From contig NZ_JBFTER010000001.1 in assembly GCF_047229345.1 (NCBI RefSeq), positions 62,001-126,000 on the forward strand: a stretch of DNA of 64,000 bases, read 5' to 3'. The notes under the pieces are model-generated. The model did not search any database and was not told where the DNA came from. It worked only from the letters and a program-made list of their open reading frames with translations. Below are positions 8,248 through 17,323 of this stretch, one piece after another. The first letter of the stretch is position 1; each line of letters opens with the position of its first letter. The DNA is from Cellulomonas_A sp047229345 (GTDB lineage: Bacteria; Actinomycetota; Actinomycetes; Actinomycetales; Cellulomonadaceae). A program made the position numbers and the translations under genes.

Positions 8248-9843
8248 TCAGCGGAGCCAGCGGCGCAGGCGCTTGCGGCTCGCCTTGCGCCAGACCGACG
8301 GCAGCCGGTCCTCCGCCTCGCGGGCCCGGACCTGCTCGAGGGCGTGGAGCCGCCCGTACTCGAACGCCGTCATCGGGTCCGCCGCGCTCGCGGCGAGGTC
8401 GCGCAGGCGCTCGCGGAGGACAACGGAGTCCTGGTGCCGGCCGAGCACCTCCTGCGTGCTCTCCATCGCGGCGGCGAATGCGCGCGCCTCGTCCCCGAAC
8501 ACGGGAGCCGCGAGCTCCGCCGCGTAGCGGGCGCGCTTGGCGGCCTTCCGGGCGTCGTGCAGGGCCTCCTCACGCTCGCCGAGCTCCGTCACGGTCTCCG
8601 CCCGCCGCACGAGGCGGCGCACGTCGTCGTACTCCCGAGCCACCCCGCGCCGCACGACCTTCCGGGCGGGGCGGCGCCCGCGCTCCGTCACGGCAGGCGC
8701 CGACACGACGCTCTCGAGCGCGTGCAGCAGGCGGCCGTACCGCTCGCCGTCGAGCTCGACGAGCAGGGACTCGCGTGCCGCCTCGTAGGCGTGGTCCCAC
8801 GGGCGCAGGTCGCGCTCGCGGTCGGTGCCGGCGTCCGCTCCCGGCTGGTGGACGGGCGACCCCTGCAGGGAGCCCAGGACGCGCTCGCGCATGACCTCGG
8901 CGTCGCGCACGGCTCCCAGCACGCCCGCCAGCCACTTCAGCTCCGGGACGAGCGGCTGGACCACCTCACGGTCGAACACCTTCCGGTAGGTGACCAGGGC
9001 GCTGCGCAGGCGACGGGTCGCGACGCGCATCTTGTGCACGCTCCCGGGGGCGTCGAGCCGGACCAGCAGGTCCTGGGTGCGGAGCTGCTCGACCTGGTCG
9101 CTCACGTACGCCAGCGCCACCTCGCTCGTCGCGGCGCGCGCCGGCTTCGACCTCGGCCCAGGCCGACGTGCGCGCCCCCGGTCGTCGCCGGCCCGGCCGC
9201 CCAGATCGAGCCCGAGGACGCGGGCCACCTTGGACGTGTGCGGGGAGGGGCGGAGCCCACGGGAGACGAGCTCGGCGGCGGCGGCGTCCACGAGCGTCGT
9301 CCCGCCGTCCAGCGCCTCGACCTCGAGCTCGCGCCACGTGACCTCCGGACCGGTGGCGTCGCCCGTGCCGCCGAGGGGGAGCACCCGCCGGGCGCTGACA
9401 CGGTCGTCGGCCAGCTCGAGCACCGGGCGGTCGGTCGGGTCGAACAGCCGGCGCACGGTCCGCCGCGTCGTGACCTTGGCGACGGGCACCAGGGGCCGGT
9501 CGAGCGTCCGGGCCCGGAGCATGCGGCGCAACGGCTCGGGCAGCGGCGAGCCGGCGCGCCCGGGCGGCAGCCGCACCTCCGACCGCGCCGTGTCCGCGTC
9601 GGGGACCTTGAGGTGCCAGCCGGAGTCGCCGCCCCCGGCGCGGCGGCGCAGGGTGAGGCCGTGGTGCGCGAGAGCGAGGTCGTCGGTGTCGTAGTACGTC
9701 GCGCGCAGGACGTAGGTCTCGCGTTCGCCCTCGACCCACGGGACCGTGGCGTCGGAGGACCGCACCAGCTCGAGGAGGCTCGGGACGTCGAACGCGTCGT
9801 CGGCGGCGAGCTTCGCCTCGACCTCACGGTGGATCTCGGTCAT
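8248..9843 (-). CDS. CYTH and CHAD domain-containing protein
   Basis: Predicted 531-residue two-domain protein. The N-terminal CYTH domain (about 1-205) begins with EVEAKL, the ExExK signature of triphosphate tunnel metalloenzymes, and has the basic strand LTLRRRAGG. The C-terminal CHAD domain (about 245-531) is helical with the conserved VHKMRVATRRLRSAL and an ARKAAKRARYAAEL helix rich in His, Lys and Arg, fitting polyphosphate binding. Family knowledge suggests inorganic triphosphate or polyphosphate metabolism. ATG at 9843 is preceded by AAGACT 6 nt upstream with no ribosome site, suggesting a leaderless mRNA. A low-complexity linker rich in Arg, Pro and Gly separates the domains. Confidence 0.88.
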   Translation of the reverse strand: MTEIHREVEAKLAADDAFDVPSLLELVRSSDATVPWVEGERETYVLRATYYDTDDLALAHHGLTLRRRAGGGDSGWHLKVPDADTARSEVRLPPGRAGSPLPEPLRRMLRARTLDRPLVPVAKVTTRRTVRRLFDPTDRPVLELADDRVSARRVLPLGGTGDATGPEVTWRELEVEALDGGTTLVDAAAAELVSRGLRPSPHTSKVARVLGLDLGGRAGDDRGRARRPGPRSKPARAATSEVALAYVSDQVEQLRTQDLLVRLDAPGSVHKMRVATRRLRSALVTYRKVFDREVVQPLVPELKWLAGVLGAVRDAEVMRERVLGSLQGSPVHQPGADAGTDRERDLRPWDHAYEAARESLLVELDGERYGRLLHALESVVSAPAVTERGRRPARKVVRRGVAREYDDVRRLVRRAETVTELGEREEALHDARKAAKRARYAAELAAPVFGDEARAFAAAMESTQEVLGRHQDSVVLRERLRDLAASAADPMTAFEYGRLHALEQVRAREAEDRLPSVWRKASRKRLRRWLR

Positions 9844-10144
9844 CTGCCCAGTCTTACCGCGCCGTCGCGCCCGCGTCGCCCCCACGGACGAGCTCGGGCG
9901 GGGCCGCGGTCCCGGGCACGTGCCGCACCGGGCCGCCGGGGGTGCTCGCGCCGAGGCGGCCCCGACCCGTGGCCCGGCCCGGTCAGCACGGTGCGGAGGA
10001 TCGTCGTGGCGTCGGCGTCGGCGTCGGCGTCGGCGTGGCCGGGCTCCGCGACGACCGCGTGGCTGCGTCCCTCGTGCTGCCGGCGCGCGGAGGATCTCCA
10101 GGGCCGCTGACGCCGGGAGGTCGGCGCGCGGGCGAGGACCCGGA
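9844..10144. other. Intergenic region without a supported gene
   Basis: About 300 nt between the SulP stop and the CYTH-CHAD start. Open frames exist on both strands but their translations are Arg/Ala-rich, unlike any protein, and contain the hexamer repeat at 10011-10034. I see no convincing terminator. It may hold the promoter of the CYTH-CHAD gene at its left edge. Confidence 0.5.
10011..10034. repeat. GTCGGC hexamer microsatellite, four perfect copies
   Basis: Four uninterrupted copies of GTCGGC with degenerate flanks (GTGGC before, GTGGCC after). It is intergenic, so copy number could vary without changing a protein. Confidence 0.85.
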
Positions 10145-11947
10145 TCACGAGGTGTCCGCCGTCCCCGGCGCCGCCGAGGCGGTGACCGCCGCCACCGCGG
10201 TGTCCACGTCCGGGTAGAGGGTGGGGAGGTCGGCGGTGCCGCGCAGGACGTCGCGGACCTGGCCGACGTCGCGGGCGACGACGAGGGTCGCGCCGACGCG
10301 GGCGAGGTCGCGGTCGAGGGTCACGATCATCTCCGCCGCGGCGGAGTCGACGAACGGCACGGTCTCGGCGTCGAGCACGACGGCGTGCGGCCGCTGGGTT
10401 GCGACGAGCTCGCGCACGCGGGTGCGCACGTTCTCCGCATTCGCGAAGAACAGGCCGGACTCCGGACGCACCACGAGCACTCCGTCGACGGGTCCCGGTC
10501 CGGCCGACGGCGCACGCGGCTCACCCGCACGGGGCGCCGGACCGGACGGAGCGGTGCGCCGGGCGGCGCGCCGCGCCCCGTCCACCCACACCCCGTCGCG
10601 GTTGCGCACGAGGACGGCCACGTGCGGTCGGGACGCGCGCGCGAGCAGCAGGAACATCGACAGCACGATCCCGATCACCAGTCCGGGGAGGGTGTCGAGC
10701 ACGAGGACCCCGGCCATCGCGGCGAGCGCGGCGTAGGCGTCGTAGCGGGCGGCGGGACCGTAGAGGCGGCGCATCCGGGGCGTGGCGAGCCCCCAGAGCC
10801 GGCGCAGCGCCCGGACGTCGACGAGCTCGACGACGGCGGCGATGACGACCGCGGCGAGGACCGCCTCGGGCAGCGACTCGAACACCGGGGTGAGGAACAG
10901 CAGCGTGACCAGGGTGAGCGCCGCGGCGGTGAGTCCGGAGAGCTGGGAGCGGGCCCCGGCGCCGCCGTTGACCGCGGTCTTGGACAGGCTCCCGTTCACG
11001 ATCATCCCGGCGGCCAGCCCCGAGCCGAGGTTCGCGGCGCCCATGCCGAGGAGCTCCCGGTCGGGGTCGATGTCGTAGCCGGCCCGCGCGGCGTAGGTCT
11101 TGGCGGCGCCGAGCGCCTCGGCGAAGCCGACGAGCATGACGCCGGCTGCCGGTCCCACGAGGTCGGTCCAGGTGGTCCGGTCGACCGCGGGGACGCCGAG
11201 CGCGGGCAGTCCCGCCTCGATCGGCCCGACGACGTCGACGCCGTTCTCGTCGAGCCGCAGGAGCAGGACGGCGGCCACCCCCAGGCCGACCACGAGCAGG
11301 GACCCGGGCACCGCGGGTGCGAACCGCTTGACCAGGAGGACGACGGCGAGCGCGGTGAGGCCGAGCGCGGCGGTGAGCCAGTGGACGTCGCCCAGCTCGG
11401 AGACCACCGCGGCGGCCTTCTCGAAGAAGTTGCCGGCGCCCTTTTCCACCCCGAGCAGCGCCGGCACCTGGCCGACGATGATGATCAGCGCGAGTCCGAC
11501 GATGAACCCCTTGAGCACCGGCTCGGAGATGAACGACGCGAGGAACCCGAGCCGGGCGAGACCAGCGAGCACACACAGCACGCCCGTGACGAGTGCGACG
11601 GCCGAGGTGAGCAGGACGAACGCCGCGGCGTCGCCCCGGGCGAACACGGCCACGACGCTCGCCGAGAGCGCGGCGGTGGCGGACATCGGCCCGACCACGA
11701 GGTGCCGGGAGCTGCCGAGCGCCGCGTAGAGGACCAGTGCGGGCACTGCCGCGTACAGCCCCACGACCGGCGGCACCCCGGCGATGGTGGCGTAGGCCAG
11801 CGACTCCGGCACGAGGACGGCCCACACGGTGAGCCCCGCGAGGACGTCCGTGCGCAGCCACGAGCGCCGGTATCCCTGCAGGCTGGGGAACAGCACCCGC
11901 GTCGCCGGCCGCGGGCGGGCGCCGGACCCGTCCGGAGCCGAGGTCAT
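10145..11947 (-). CDS. SulP family inorganic anion transporter with STAS domain
   Basis: Predicted 600-residue membrane transporter (sulfate, bicarbonate or another anion; substrate not deducible). The transmembrane part (about residues 25-430) has the SulP signature SLAYATIAGVPPVVGLYA near its start and the TYAARAGYDIDPDRELLGMG region. A roughly 60-residue linker rich in Arg and Pro leads to a C-terminal STAS domain (about 490-590, VVLDAETVPFVDSAAAEMI). ATG at 11947 is the chosen start; a GTG at 11974 that overlaps the stop of the upstream gene is possible. The two genes are adjacent and probably cotranscribed. Confidence 0.88.
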   Translation of the reverse strand: MTSAPDGSGARPRPATRVLFPSLQGYRRSWLRTDVLAGLTVWAVLVPESLAYATIAGVPPVVGLYAAVPALVLYAALGSSRHLVVGPMSATAALSASVVAVFARGDAAAFVLLTSAVALVTGVLCVLAGLARLGFLASFISEPVLKGFIVGLALIIIVGQVPALLGVEKGAGNFFEKAAAVVSELGDVHWLTAALGLTALAVVLLVKRFAPAVPGSLLVVGLGVAAVLLLRLDENGVDVVGPIEAGLPALGVPAVDRTTWTDLVGPAAGVMLVGFAEALGAAKTYAARAGYDIDPDRELLGMGAANLGSGLAAGMIVNGSLSKTAVNGGAGARSQLSGLTAAALTLVTLLFLTPVFESLPEAVLAAVVIAAVVELVDVRALRRLWGLATPRMRRLYGPAARYDAYAALAAMAGVLVLDTLPGLVIGIVLSMFLLLARASRPHVAVLVRNRDGVWVDGARRAARRTAPSGPAPRAGEPRAPSAGPGPVDGVLVVRPESGLFFANAENVRTRVRELVATQRPHAVVLDAETVPFVDSAAAEMIVTLDRDLARVGATLVVARDVGQVRDVLRGTADLPTLYPDVDTAVAAVTASAAPGTADTS

Positions 11948-11963
11948 CGCGGGGGGTCGGTCG

Positions 11964-12632
11964 TCACAGGGCACTCACCCCGTCCCCGACCAGCTTCGCG
12001 CCGATCACCAGCATCAGGACGGCCACGATGACCGCGTTGTTGTGCACCATCCACACCCGGACCTCCTCGAGCAGGTGGGCGGCGCGCGGGCCCGTCGCCA
12101 GGTAGACGACGACCGGGGCCGCCACGCCCAGGGTCGCCACCACGGTGAACACCGCCAGCGCGGCGAGCTGGGTGCCGCGGTCCGAGGTCGCTCCGGCGAT
12201 CGCCGCCGCACCGGAGACCAGCAGCAGGAGGTTCTTCGGGTTCACGACGCTCAGCAGCAGCCCCAACCCGGCGGCCTTGACCGGGGTGAAGGCGTCGATC
12301 GCCGCCATCCACGCCGGCGCCGGTGATTCGACGCCTGGTCGGGGTCGGCCCCGGAACTGCCGGACGGCCACGAGCACCGCGCCCAGGCCCAGCACGATCT
12401 TGACCCACGACAACCACACCGGGGTGGGACCCGCGTCCCCGGACGCCGCGCCCACCACGAGCAGCACGACCGCGCCCGCCACGAAGAGGCCCACGAGCCA
12501 CGCCAGCACGAACGCCACGCTGTTCGTCCGGGCGCGTGGCGTCACCAGCATCAGGACGACCGCCACGATCGGCATCGGCGACAGGAGGATGCCGACGGCC
12601 ACGGGCAGCGACTGCCCGATCGCCGGCCCCAT
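11964..12632 (-). CDS. GAP family (Sap-like) membrane protein
   Basis: Predicted 222-residue membrane protein with about six helices. It opens with SLPVAVGILLSPMPIVAVVL and has the conserved VVNPKNLLLLVSGA segment of the GAP/LysE-like superfamily. In mycobacteria relatives help export surface glycolipids; function here is unknown. ATG at 12632 follows GGCAGG weakly. It is upstream of and close to the SulP gene on the same strand. Confidence 0.75.
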   Translation of the reverse strand: MGPAIGQSLPVAVGILLSPMPIVAVVLMLVTPRARTNSVAFVLAWLVGLFVAGAVVLLVVGAASGDAGPTPVWLSWVKIVLGLGAVLVAVRQFRGRPRPGVESPAPAWMAAIDAFTPVKAAGLGLLLSVVNPKNLLLLVSGAAAIAGATSDRGTQLAALAVFTVVATLGVAAPVVVYLATGPRAAHLLEEVRVWMVHNNAVIVAVLMLVIGAKLVGDGVSAL

Positions 12633-12734
12633 CAGCCTGCCACCCGCACGACCGCTCGCTGGATGCTCATCACACAGCCCCCCGCCTGGACCCGGAGCCC
12701 GGGTCGTGGACCGCACGGCTGCGGCTCCGCGACG

Positions 12735-13451
12735 TTACGAGGCGCCCGAGGCGTGTCGCCTCACCCGGTCCGGGGGAGGAGCCCCGACCTGCGGTGCGGT
12801 GAGCCGGTGTGCGAGGCCGTCGAGGATCAGGTCGAGCCCGATGTCGAACTCGTCGGCGTAGGCGTAGCCGGGCCGCAGGGCGTGCTGGACCATGAGCTCG
12901 GTCAGGTGCGGGTACTCCCCGGCCGGCATCGCGGCCTGGAGGCCTGCTGCGACGTCCTCGAGCTCAGCGCTGGTCTGGAACGGCAGGGTCGTCTCCTGCA
13001 GCACGAAGCCGTAGACGTAGCTGTCGAGCAGCGAGATGGCGTGCGCTGCCTCGGCCACGGAGAACCCGGCGCCGCGCAGGCAGCCGAGGACGGCGTCGTG
13101 GTGCCGCAGCGTCGAGTGCCCGGGGTTCCGCCGGGACTCCATCAGCCCGAGCGCCCAGGAGTGGCGCCGGATCGCGGCACGCGCCGAGGACGCCCGGCGG
13201 TGCATCGCCGACCGCCACTCCTCGCCAGCGGAGGGGAGGTCGATCTCGGCGAAGACGTGGTCGACCAGCGCGTCGAGGATCACGTCCTTGTTCGCGACGT
13301 GGTGGTACAGCGACATCGCCTCGACGCCGAGGTGCTCGGCCACCCGGCGCATCGTGACCGCGGTGACACCTCCGGCGTCGGCCACCTGCACCGCGGCCTC
13401 GATGACCCGGGCGCGGCTCAGCGCAGGGCGGCGGGGCGAAGCTGACGGCAC
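12735..13451 (-). CDS. TetR family transcriptional regulator
   Basis: Predicted 238-residue repressor. The N-terminal DNA-binding domain (about residues 8-58) shows the TetR helix-turn-helix (VTMRRVAEHLGVEAMSLYHHV), and the C-terminal part resembles the TetR_C class of tetracycline-repressor-like ligand domains. GTG start at 13451 has a strong site GGAGGG about 8 nt upstream. It is divergent from the NAD(P)-binding protein gene, and two identical-half palindromes lie between them, so it probably represses both itself and that gene. The ligand is unknown. Confidence 0.9.
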   Translation of the reverse strand: MPSASPRRPALSRARVIEAAVQVADAGGVTAVTMRRVAEHLGVEAMSLYHHVANKDVILDALVDHVFAEIDLPSAGEEWRSAMHRRASSARAAIRRHSWALGLMESRRNPGHSTLRHHDAVLGCLRGAGFSVAEAAHAISLLDSYVYGFVLQETTLPFQTSAELEDVAAGLQAAMPAGEYPHLTELMVQHALRPGYAYADEFDIGLDLILDGLAHRLTAPQVGAPPPDRVRRHASGAS

Positions 13452-13469
13452 GGCGGGCCCTCCAGACGG

Positions 13470-13499
13470 TTGACGCCCTTACGAGTGTAAGTCTAACGT
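13470..13499 (+). promoter_or_regulatory. Candidate promoter of the NAD(P)-binding protein gene
   Basis: TTGACG at 13470-13475 and TAACGT at 13494-13499 are separated by 18 nt. The first TetR operator (13478-13491) fills the spacer, so repressor and polymerase would compete directly. Confidence 0.55.
13478..13491. promoter_or_regulatory. TetR operator copy 1
   Basis: CTTACGAGTGTAAG: inverted arms CTTAC and GTAAG around GAGT. Lies between the -35 and -10 boxes of the forward promoter. Confidence 0.75.
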
Positions 13500-13511
13500 C
13501 GAGACACCAGC

Positions 13512-13525
13512 CTTACACTCGTAAG
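13512..13525. promoter_or_regulatory. TetR operator copy 2
   Basis: CTTACACTCGTAAG is the exact reverse complement of copy 1, centred 34 bp away. The pair is typical of dimer-of-dimers TetR operators. It lies between the forward transcript start and the ATG at 13548. Confidence 0.75.
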
Positions 13526-13547
13526 CCCGGGGAACGAGGAGACCGAG

Positions 13548-14300
<753 letters not shown>

Positions 14301-14404
14301 CGCGGAGCTGCCCGCGCGCTCCGGGGCCCCTCCTCCCGAGTCCGACGGCGGACGTCCCGCGGAGGCAGTGACGCCGGCGGGGCGGTGGCCACGAGCGCGG
14401 TGTT

Positions 14405-14417
14405 CACCCGTCGGGTG
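14405..14417. promoter_or_regulatory. Inverted repeat upstream of the MFS gene
   Basis: CACCCG-T-CGGGTG, 25 nt upstream of a TANNNT hexamer (TACCGT, 14443-14448). A possible operator for the exporter gene; no adjacent regulator is encoded. Confidence 0.35.
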
Positions 14418-14543
14418 TGAGGCGCCGCGGCGGCGGCGTCCCTACCGTGCGGGAGATCGATCGAACTCGGCGCTCGAGGCACGTCCTCCCACGGGCGACG
14501 GCCCGCCGGGCTCGCCGCAGGGACCAGGACCGGACGGAGGGCC

Positions 14544-16160
14544 GTGACCCGAGGAGACCGCGTCGGTCCAGGGCCCGACGCAGGAACGCCGCGCGAGGGC
14601 TCGGGGAGCCGCCGCCTGATGCTCCTGCTCGCAGCGGCGATGTTCGTGCTGGTGGTCGACACGTCGTTGATGAACGTGTCGATCTCCGCCGTCGTCACCG
14701 ACCTCGGCACCACGGCGAGCGGCGTGCAGTCCGCGATCGCGCTCGAAGCGCTCGTCTCGGCTGCGTTCATCCTCATCAACAGCAAGGTCGGGGACCTGAT
14801 CGGGCGCAAGCGCGCGTACGTCCTGGGCCTGCTCGCCTATGCCGTCGGGGCCCTGGCCATGACGCTCGCGCAGAGCCTCACGGCGATCGTCGTCTTCTGG
14901 GCGGTCATCGGGGGGCTCGGGGCCTCTCTGCTGCTGCCCGCGATGCAGTCGCTGATCCACGGGAACTTCTCCGGTGCCGCGCAGAAGCAGGCCTACGCGC
15001 TCGTCGGAGCCGCTGCGGCCATCGCCGCCGCGATCGGCCCGCTGCTCGGCGGCTTCGTCACGACGTTCCTGTCGTGGCGCGTCGGCTTCGCGCTGGAGGC
15101 GGTCATCATCGCCGTGGTCCTGAGCCAGATCCGGCTGGTCCGGGATGTCCCCTACACCGGCTCGAGGCGGGTCGACGTCGGCGGCGCCGTCCTCTCCGTC
15201 CTCGGCATGGGCGGCGTCGTGCTCGGGATCCTGGTCTGGCAGGAGGGCGGGGAGTACGTCGGCCTGCTCATGGTGGTCGGCGCCGTCGCCCTCGCGACGC
15301 TCGCCCGGTGGCTCGTCCGGCGCAAGCGTGCGGGGCGGGTGACGCTGCTCGACCCGGAGCTGTTCCGCCACCCGAACTTCACCGCAGGAGTGTCCGGGCA
15401 GATGCTGCAGCAGGTCACGCTGGGTGGGGCGATGATCGCGCTGCCGCTGTTCCTCCAGATGACGCTCGAGTACAACGCGCTGGAGGCCGGCCTCGCGCTC
15501 GCCCCGCTCTCCCTGACCATGTTCGGCACGGCGCTGGTGGCCGGCAGACGAGCCGGCGACCGGCGGCCCGCGGCGGTGATCCGGACAGGGTTCCTGCTGA
15601 CGAGCGTCGGGGTCGTCGCCATGATGCCGCTCGTCCCGCGGGTGGACAGCGGCTGGTACCTCGCGCTCCCGCTCGCAGTCGTGGGCTGCGGTCTCGGGCT
15701 GCTGGTCTCGCAGCTGAACAACTACACGCTTGCCCCGGTCGAGGAGGAGCGCGTCAGCGAGGCCGCCGGCGTCAACTCCGCAGCCGGGTCCTTCGGTCTC
15801 TCCTTCGGGCTGGCGATGGCGGGCGGGATCATGCTGGCGGCGCTGTCGCTGAACTTCTCGCAGCTCAGCGAGAGCAGCGAGGTCATCCCCGTCGCCGAGC
15901 AGCAGCAGATCGCCGCCGTGCTCGAGGAGGACGCGCAGGTGATGAGCAACACGCAGCTCGAGCAGCAGCTCACCGGGCAGCCCGCGGACGTCGAGGCCGA
16001 GGTCCTGGCCATCAACGCGCAGGCGCGGGACCGCTCGCTGCAGGTGGCGCTGCTGGTGCCGCTCCTGGCGGGGCTGCTCGGGCTCGCTAACTCCTTCCGG
16101 ATGCTGCGGCTGCCCGACCTGAGAGCGTCCGCCCCGCTCGACGGGATGGGGCTCGGCTGA
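14544..16160 (+). CDS. MFS transporter, DHA2 (EmrB/QacA) family
   Basis: Predicted 538-residue drug:proton antiporter with about 14 transmembrane helices. LLLAAAMFVLVVDTSLMNVS (about residues 28-47) is the DHA2 motif D1 with the membrane-embedded Asp, and GDLIGRKRAYVLG is MFS motif A between helices 2 and 3. A long Gln/Glu-rich extracellular loop (about residues 440-490) precedes the last helix. GTG start at 14544 follows CGGAGGG closely. It is monocistronic. Substrate unknown; such proteins export hydrophobic or cationic toxic compounds. Confidence 0.88.
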   Translation: MTRGDRVGPGPDAGTPREGSGSRRLMLLLAAAMFVLVVDTSLMNVSISAVVTDLGTTASGVQSAIALEALVSAAFILINSKVGDLIGRKRAYVLGLLAYAVGALAMTLAQSLTAIVVFWAVIGGLGASLLLPAMQSLIHGNFSGAAQKQAYALVGAAAAIAAAIGPLLGGFVTTFLSWRVGFALEAVIIAVVLSQIRLVRDVPYTGSRRVDVGGAVLSVLGMGGVVLGILVWQEGGEYVGLLMVVGAVALATLARWLVRRKRAGRVTLLDPELFRHPNFTAGVSGQMLQQVTLGGAMIALPLFLQMTLEYNALEAGLALAPLSLTMFGTALVAGRRAGDRRPAAVIRTGFLLTSVGVVAMMPLVPRVDSGWYLALPLAVVGCGLGLLVSQLNNYTLAPVEEERVSEAAGVNSAAGSFGLSFGLAMAGGIMLAALSLNFSQLSESSEVIPVAEQQQIAAVLEEDAQVMSNTQLEQQLTGQPADVEAEVLAINAQARDRSLQVALLVPLLAGLLGLANSFRMLRLPDLRASAPLDGMGLG

Positions 16161-16212
16161 CGACGGGGCAGCGGGCGCCGTGACCGGTGGGACGTCGGTC
16201 CGACGGCGGCGC

Positions 16213-16362
16213 TCAGCCGTCGACGAAGACCGCCGTGAGGCGCGGGCAGCGCAGCCCGCGCAGCGCCTGCGCCACCTCGTCCCTGTCGGCCACGGTGCCG
16301 GCGACGGCTCCCGCCCGGGCGCGGGCCTCGTCGACGAGCTGCCCGTACGTCTCGGTGCTCAT
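16213..16362 (-). CDS. Small hypothetical protein, 49 residues
   Basis: A short frame beginning MSTETYGQLVDEARARAG and ending LRCPRLTAVFVDG, predicted mostly helical. It begins 19 nt after the phosphatase stop on the same strand, so it could be its cotranscribed partner. Third positions are GC-rich as in real genes here. No family recognised, and no strong ribosome site, so this is tentative. Confidence 0.45.
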   Translation of the reverse strand: MSTETYGQLVDEARARAGAVAGTVADRDEVAQALRGLRCPRLTAVFVDG

Positions 16363-16381
16363 GGGCGGCACCGTGGGGTGC

Positions 16382-16900
16382 TCAGGCCCGATCAGGGCCC
16401 CGGGACGGCTCGTCGGCGTCAGCACCCAGGGGTGGCACGTAGCGCGCCGCCGCGTCGGGGCCGGGGTAGCCCTCGACCACCCAGCACGCGCCCTTGGGGG
16501 TCGAGGCGAGTCCGTCGCCAGGCCCGGCGTCGTCGATGCGGACCGAACCCGAGGCGAGCCACGCCGCGGACAGGTCGGCAAGGGTCTCTCCGTGCGTGCA
16601 CAGCGCAGCACCGACCGCAGCCCGGGACCGCAGGAGCACGAGCAGCTCGTCGACGGGCGCGCCGACCGCGAGCGCCTGGATCGTCTCGATGGGGATCGAC
16701 GTGCGCCCGGCAGCCGGGGTGAGCGTCTGGACGCAGCGCAGCGCCGGGCTGCTGAGCAGGCGCGTGACGCCGAGGGCGGCGAGCGTGTCGGCGACGTGGG
16801 CGGCACTCACCTGGCCGCGCTGGGTGAGCGGGCGTGCGACGTCAGGTCCGGTCCAGCGGTGCTTGTCACCCGCGTGCGCGTGCCGCACCAGAACGAACAT
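16382..16900 (-). CDS. SixA-like histidine phosphatase family protein
   Basis: Predicted 172-residue phosphoglycerate-mutase-like phosphatase. The catalytic RHAHAG motif is at residues 7-12, with RLLSSPALRCVQTL supplying the second Arg region and CTHGETLADL the second catalytic His. This is the compact SixA/short histidine phosphatase form, which removes phosphate from phosphohistidine or small phosphometabolites. ATG at 16900 has a strong GGAGG site 6 nt upstream. A 15-bp palindrome lies at 16971-16985 upstream. Confidence 0.87.
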   Translation of the reverse strand: MFVLVRHAHAGDKHRWTGPDVARPLTQRGQVSAAHVADTLAALGVTRLLSSPALRCVQTLTPAAGRTSIPIETIQALAVGAPVDELLVLLRSRAAVGAALCTHGETLADLSAAWLASGSVRIDDAGPGDGLASTPKGACWVVEGYPGPDAAARYVPPLGADADEPSRGPDRA

Positions 16901-16970
16901 CGGTCCTCCTCGGGCGAGGGGCGCAGGCGACGGCCCGCTGCCCGACCTCGGTACTCGCGTCGTGTCACCA

Positions 16971-16985
16971 GTTCACACCGTGAAC
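16971..16985. promoter_or_regulatory. Palindrome upstream of the SixA-like gene
   Basis: GTTCACACCGTGAAC: perfect 6-bp arms around ACC, about 70 bp upstream of the phosphatase start. A candidate operator; no dedicated regulator is adjacent. Confidence 0.4.
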
Positions 16986-17136
16986 CGGGCCGCACGGTGC
17001 ACGACGCCCGCGAGGTCGCGCAGCGTTCGGCACACGTTCATGTGCCTCGCGCCTCAACGACCCAGGCGCGTCCCTGCCGTCGCCGTCGGCGTCCTCCCGC
17101 GGCCGGCCCGTCAGGTCGGGACCGCGGGACGAGAGC

Positions 17137-17310
17137 TCAGGGCGTCGGGAACGGTCGCGCGCCCTCGTCGGCCGCGCCGGGCACGACCTGGGCGGGGCCG
17201 ATGATCAGCGGGTCCGGTGTGCCGACGACGGCGTGGTCCGTGCCGTCGTCGTCGAACTGGGCGAGCACGGGGCGGACGGCCTCGATCCGGGCGCGCTTCT
17301 CGTCGGGTCC
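17137..17310 (-). pseudogene. Orphan coding fragment without a start codon
   Basis: A frame with coding-like third positions ending DPLIIGPAQVVPGAADEGA and a few more residues before TGA. Going upstream, clean coding character persists to about DEKRARIEAVRPVL, but there is no ATG, GTG or TTG in frame before it merges into the antisense-like tail of the neighbouring gene in another frame. It may be the remnant of a decayed gene, or the true 3' part of the 17324-17734 gene after a frameshift near 17310-17340. An internal GTG would leave a 43-residue product. Confidence 0.45.
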
Positions 17311-17323
17311 AGCAGTTCGGTGA

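Noticed and set aside
9840..10148. A 102-codon minus-strand frame downstream of the SulP gene.
   Set aside because: Low-complexity Arg/Ala product crossing the hexamer repeat, no ribosome site and no recognisable fold.
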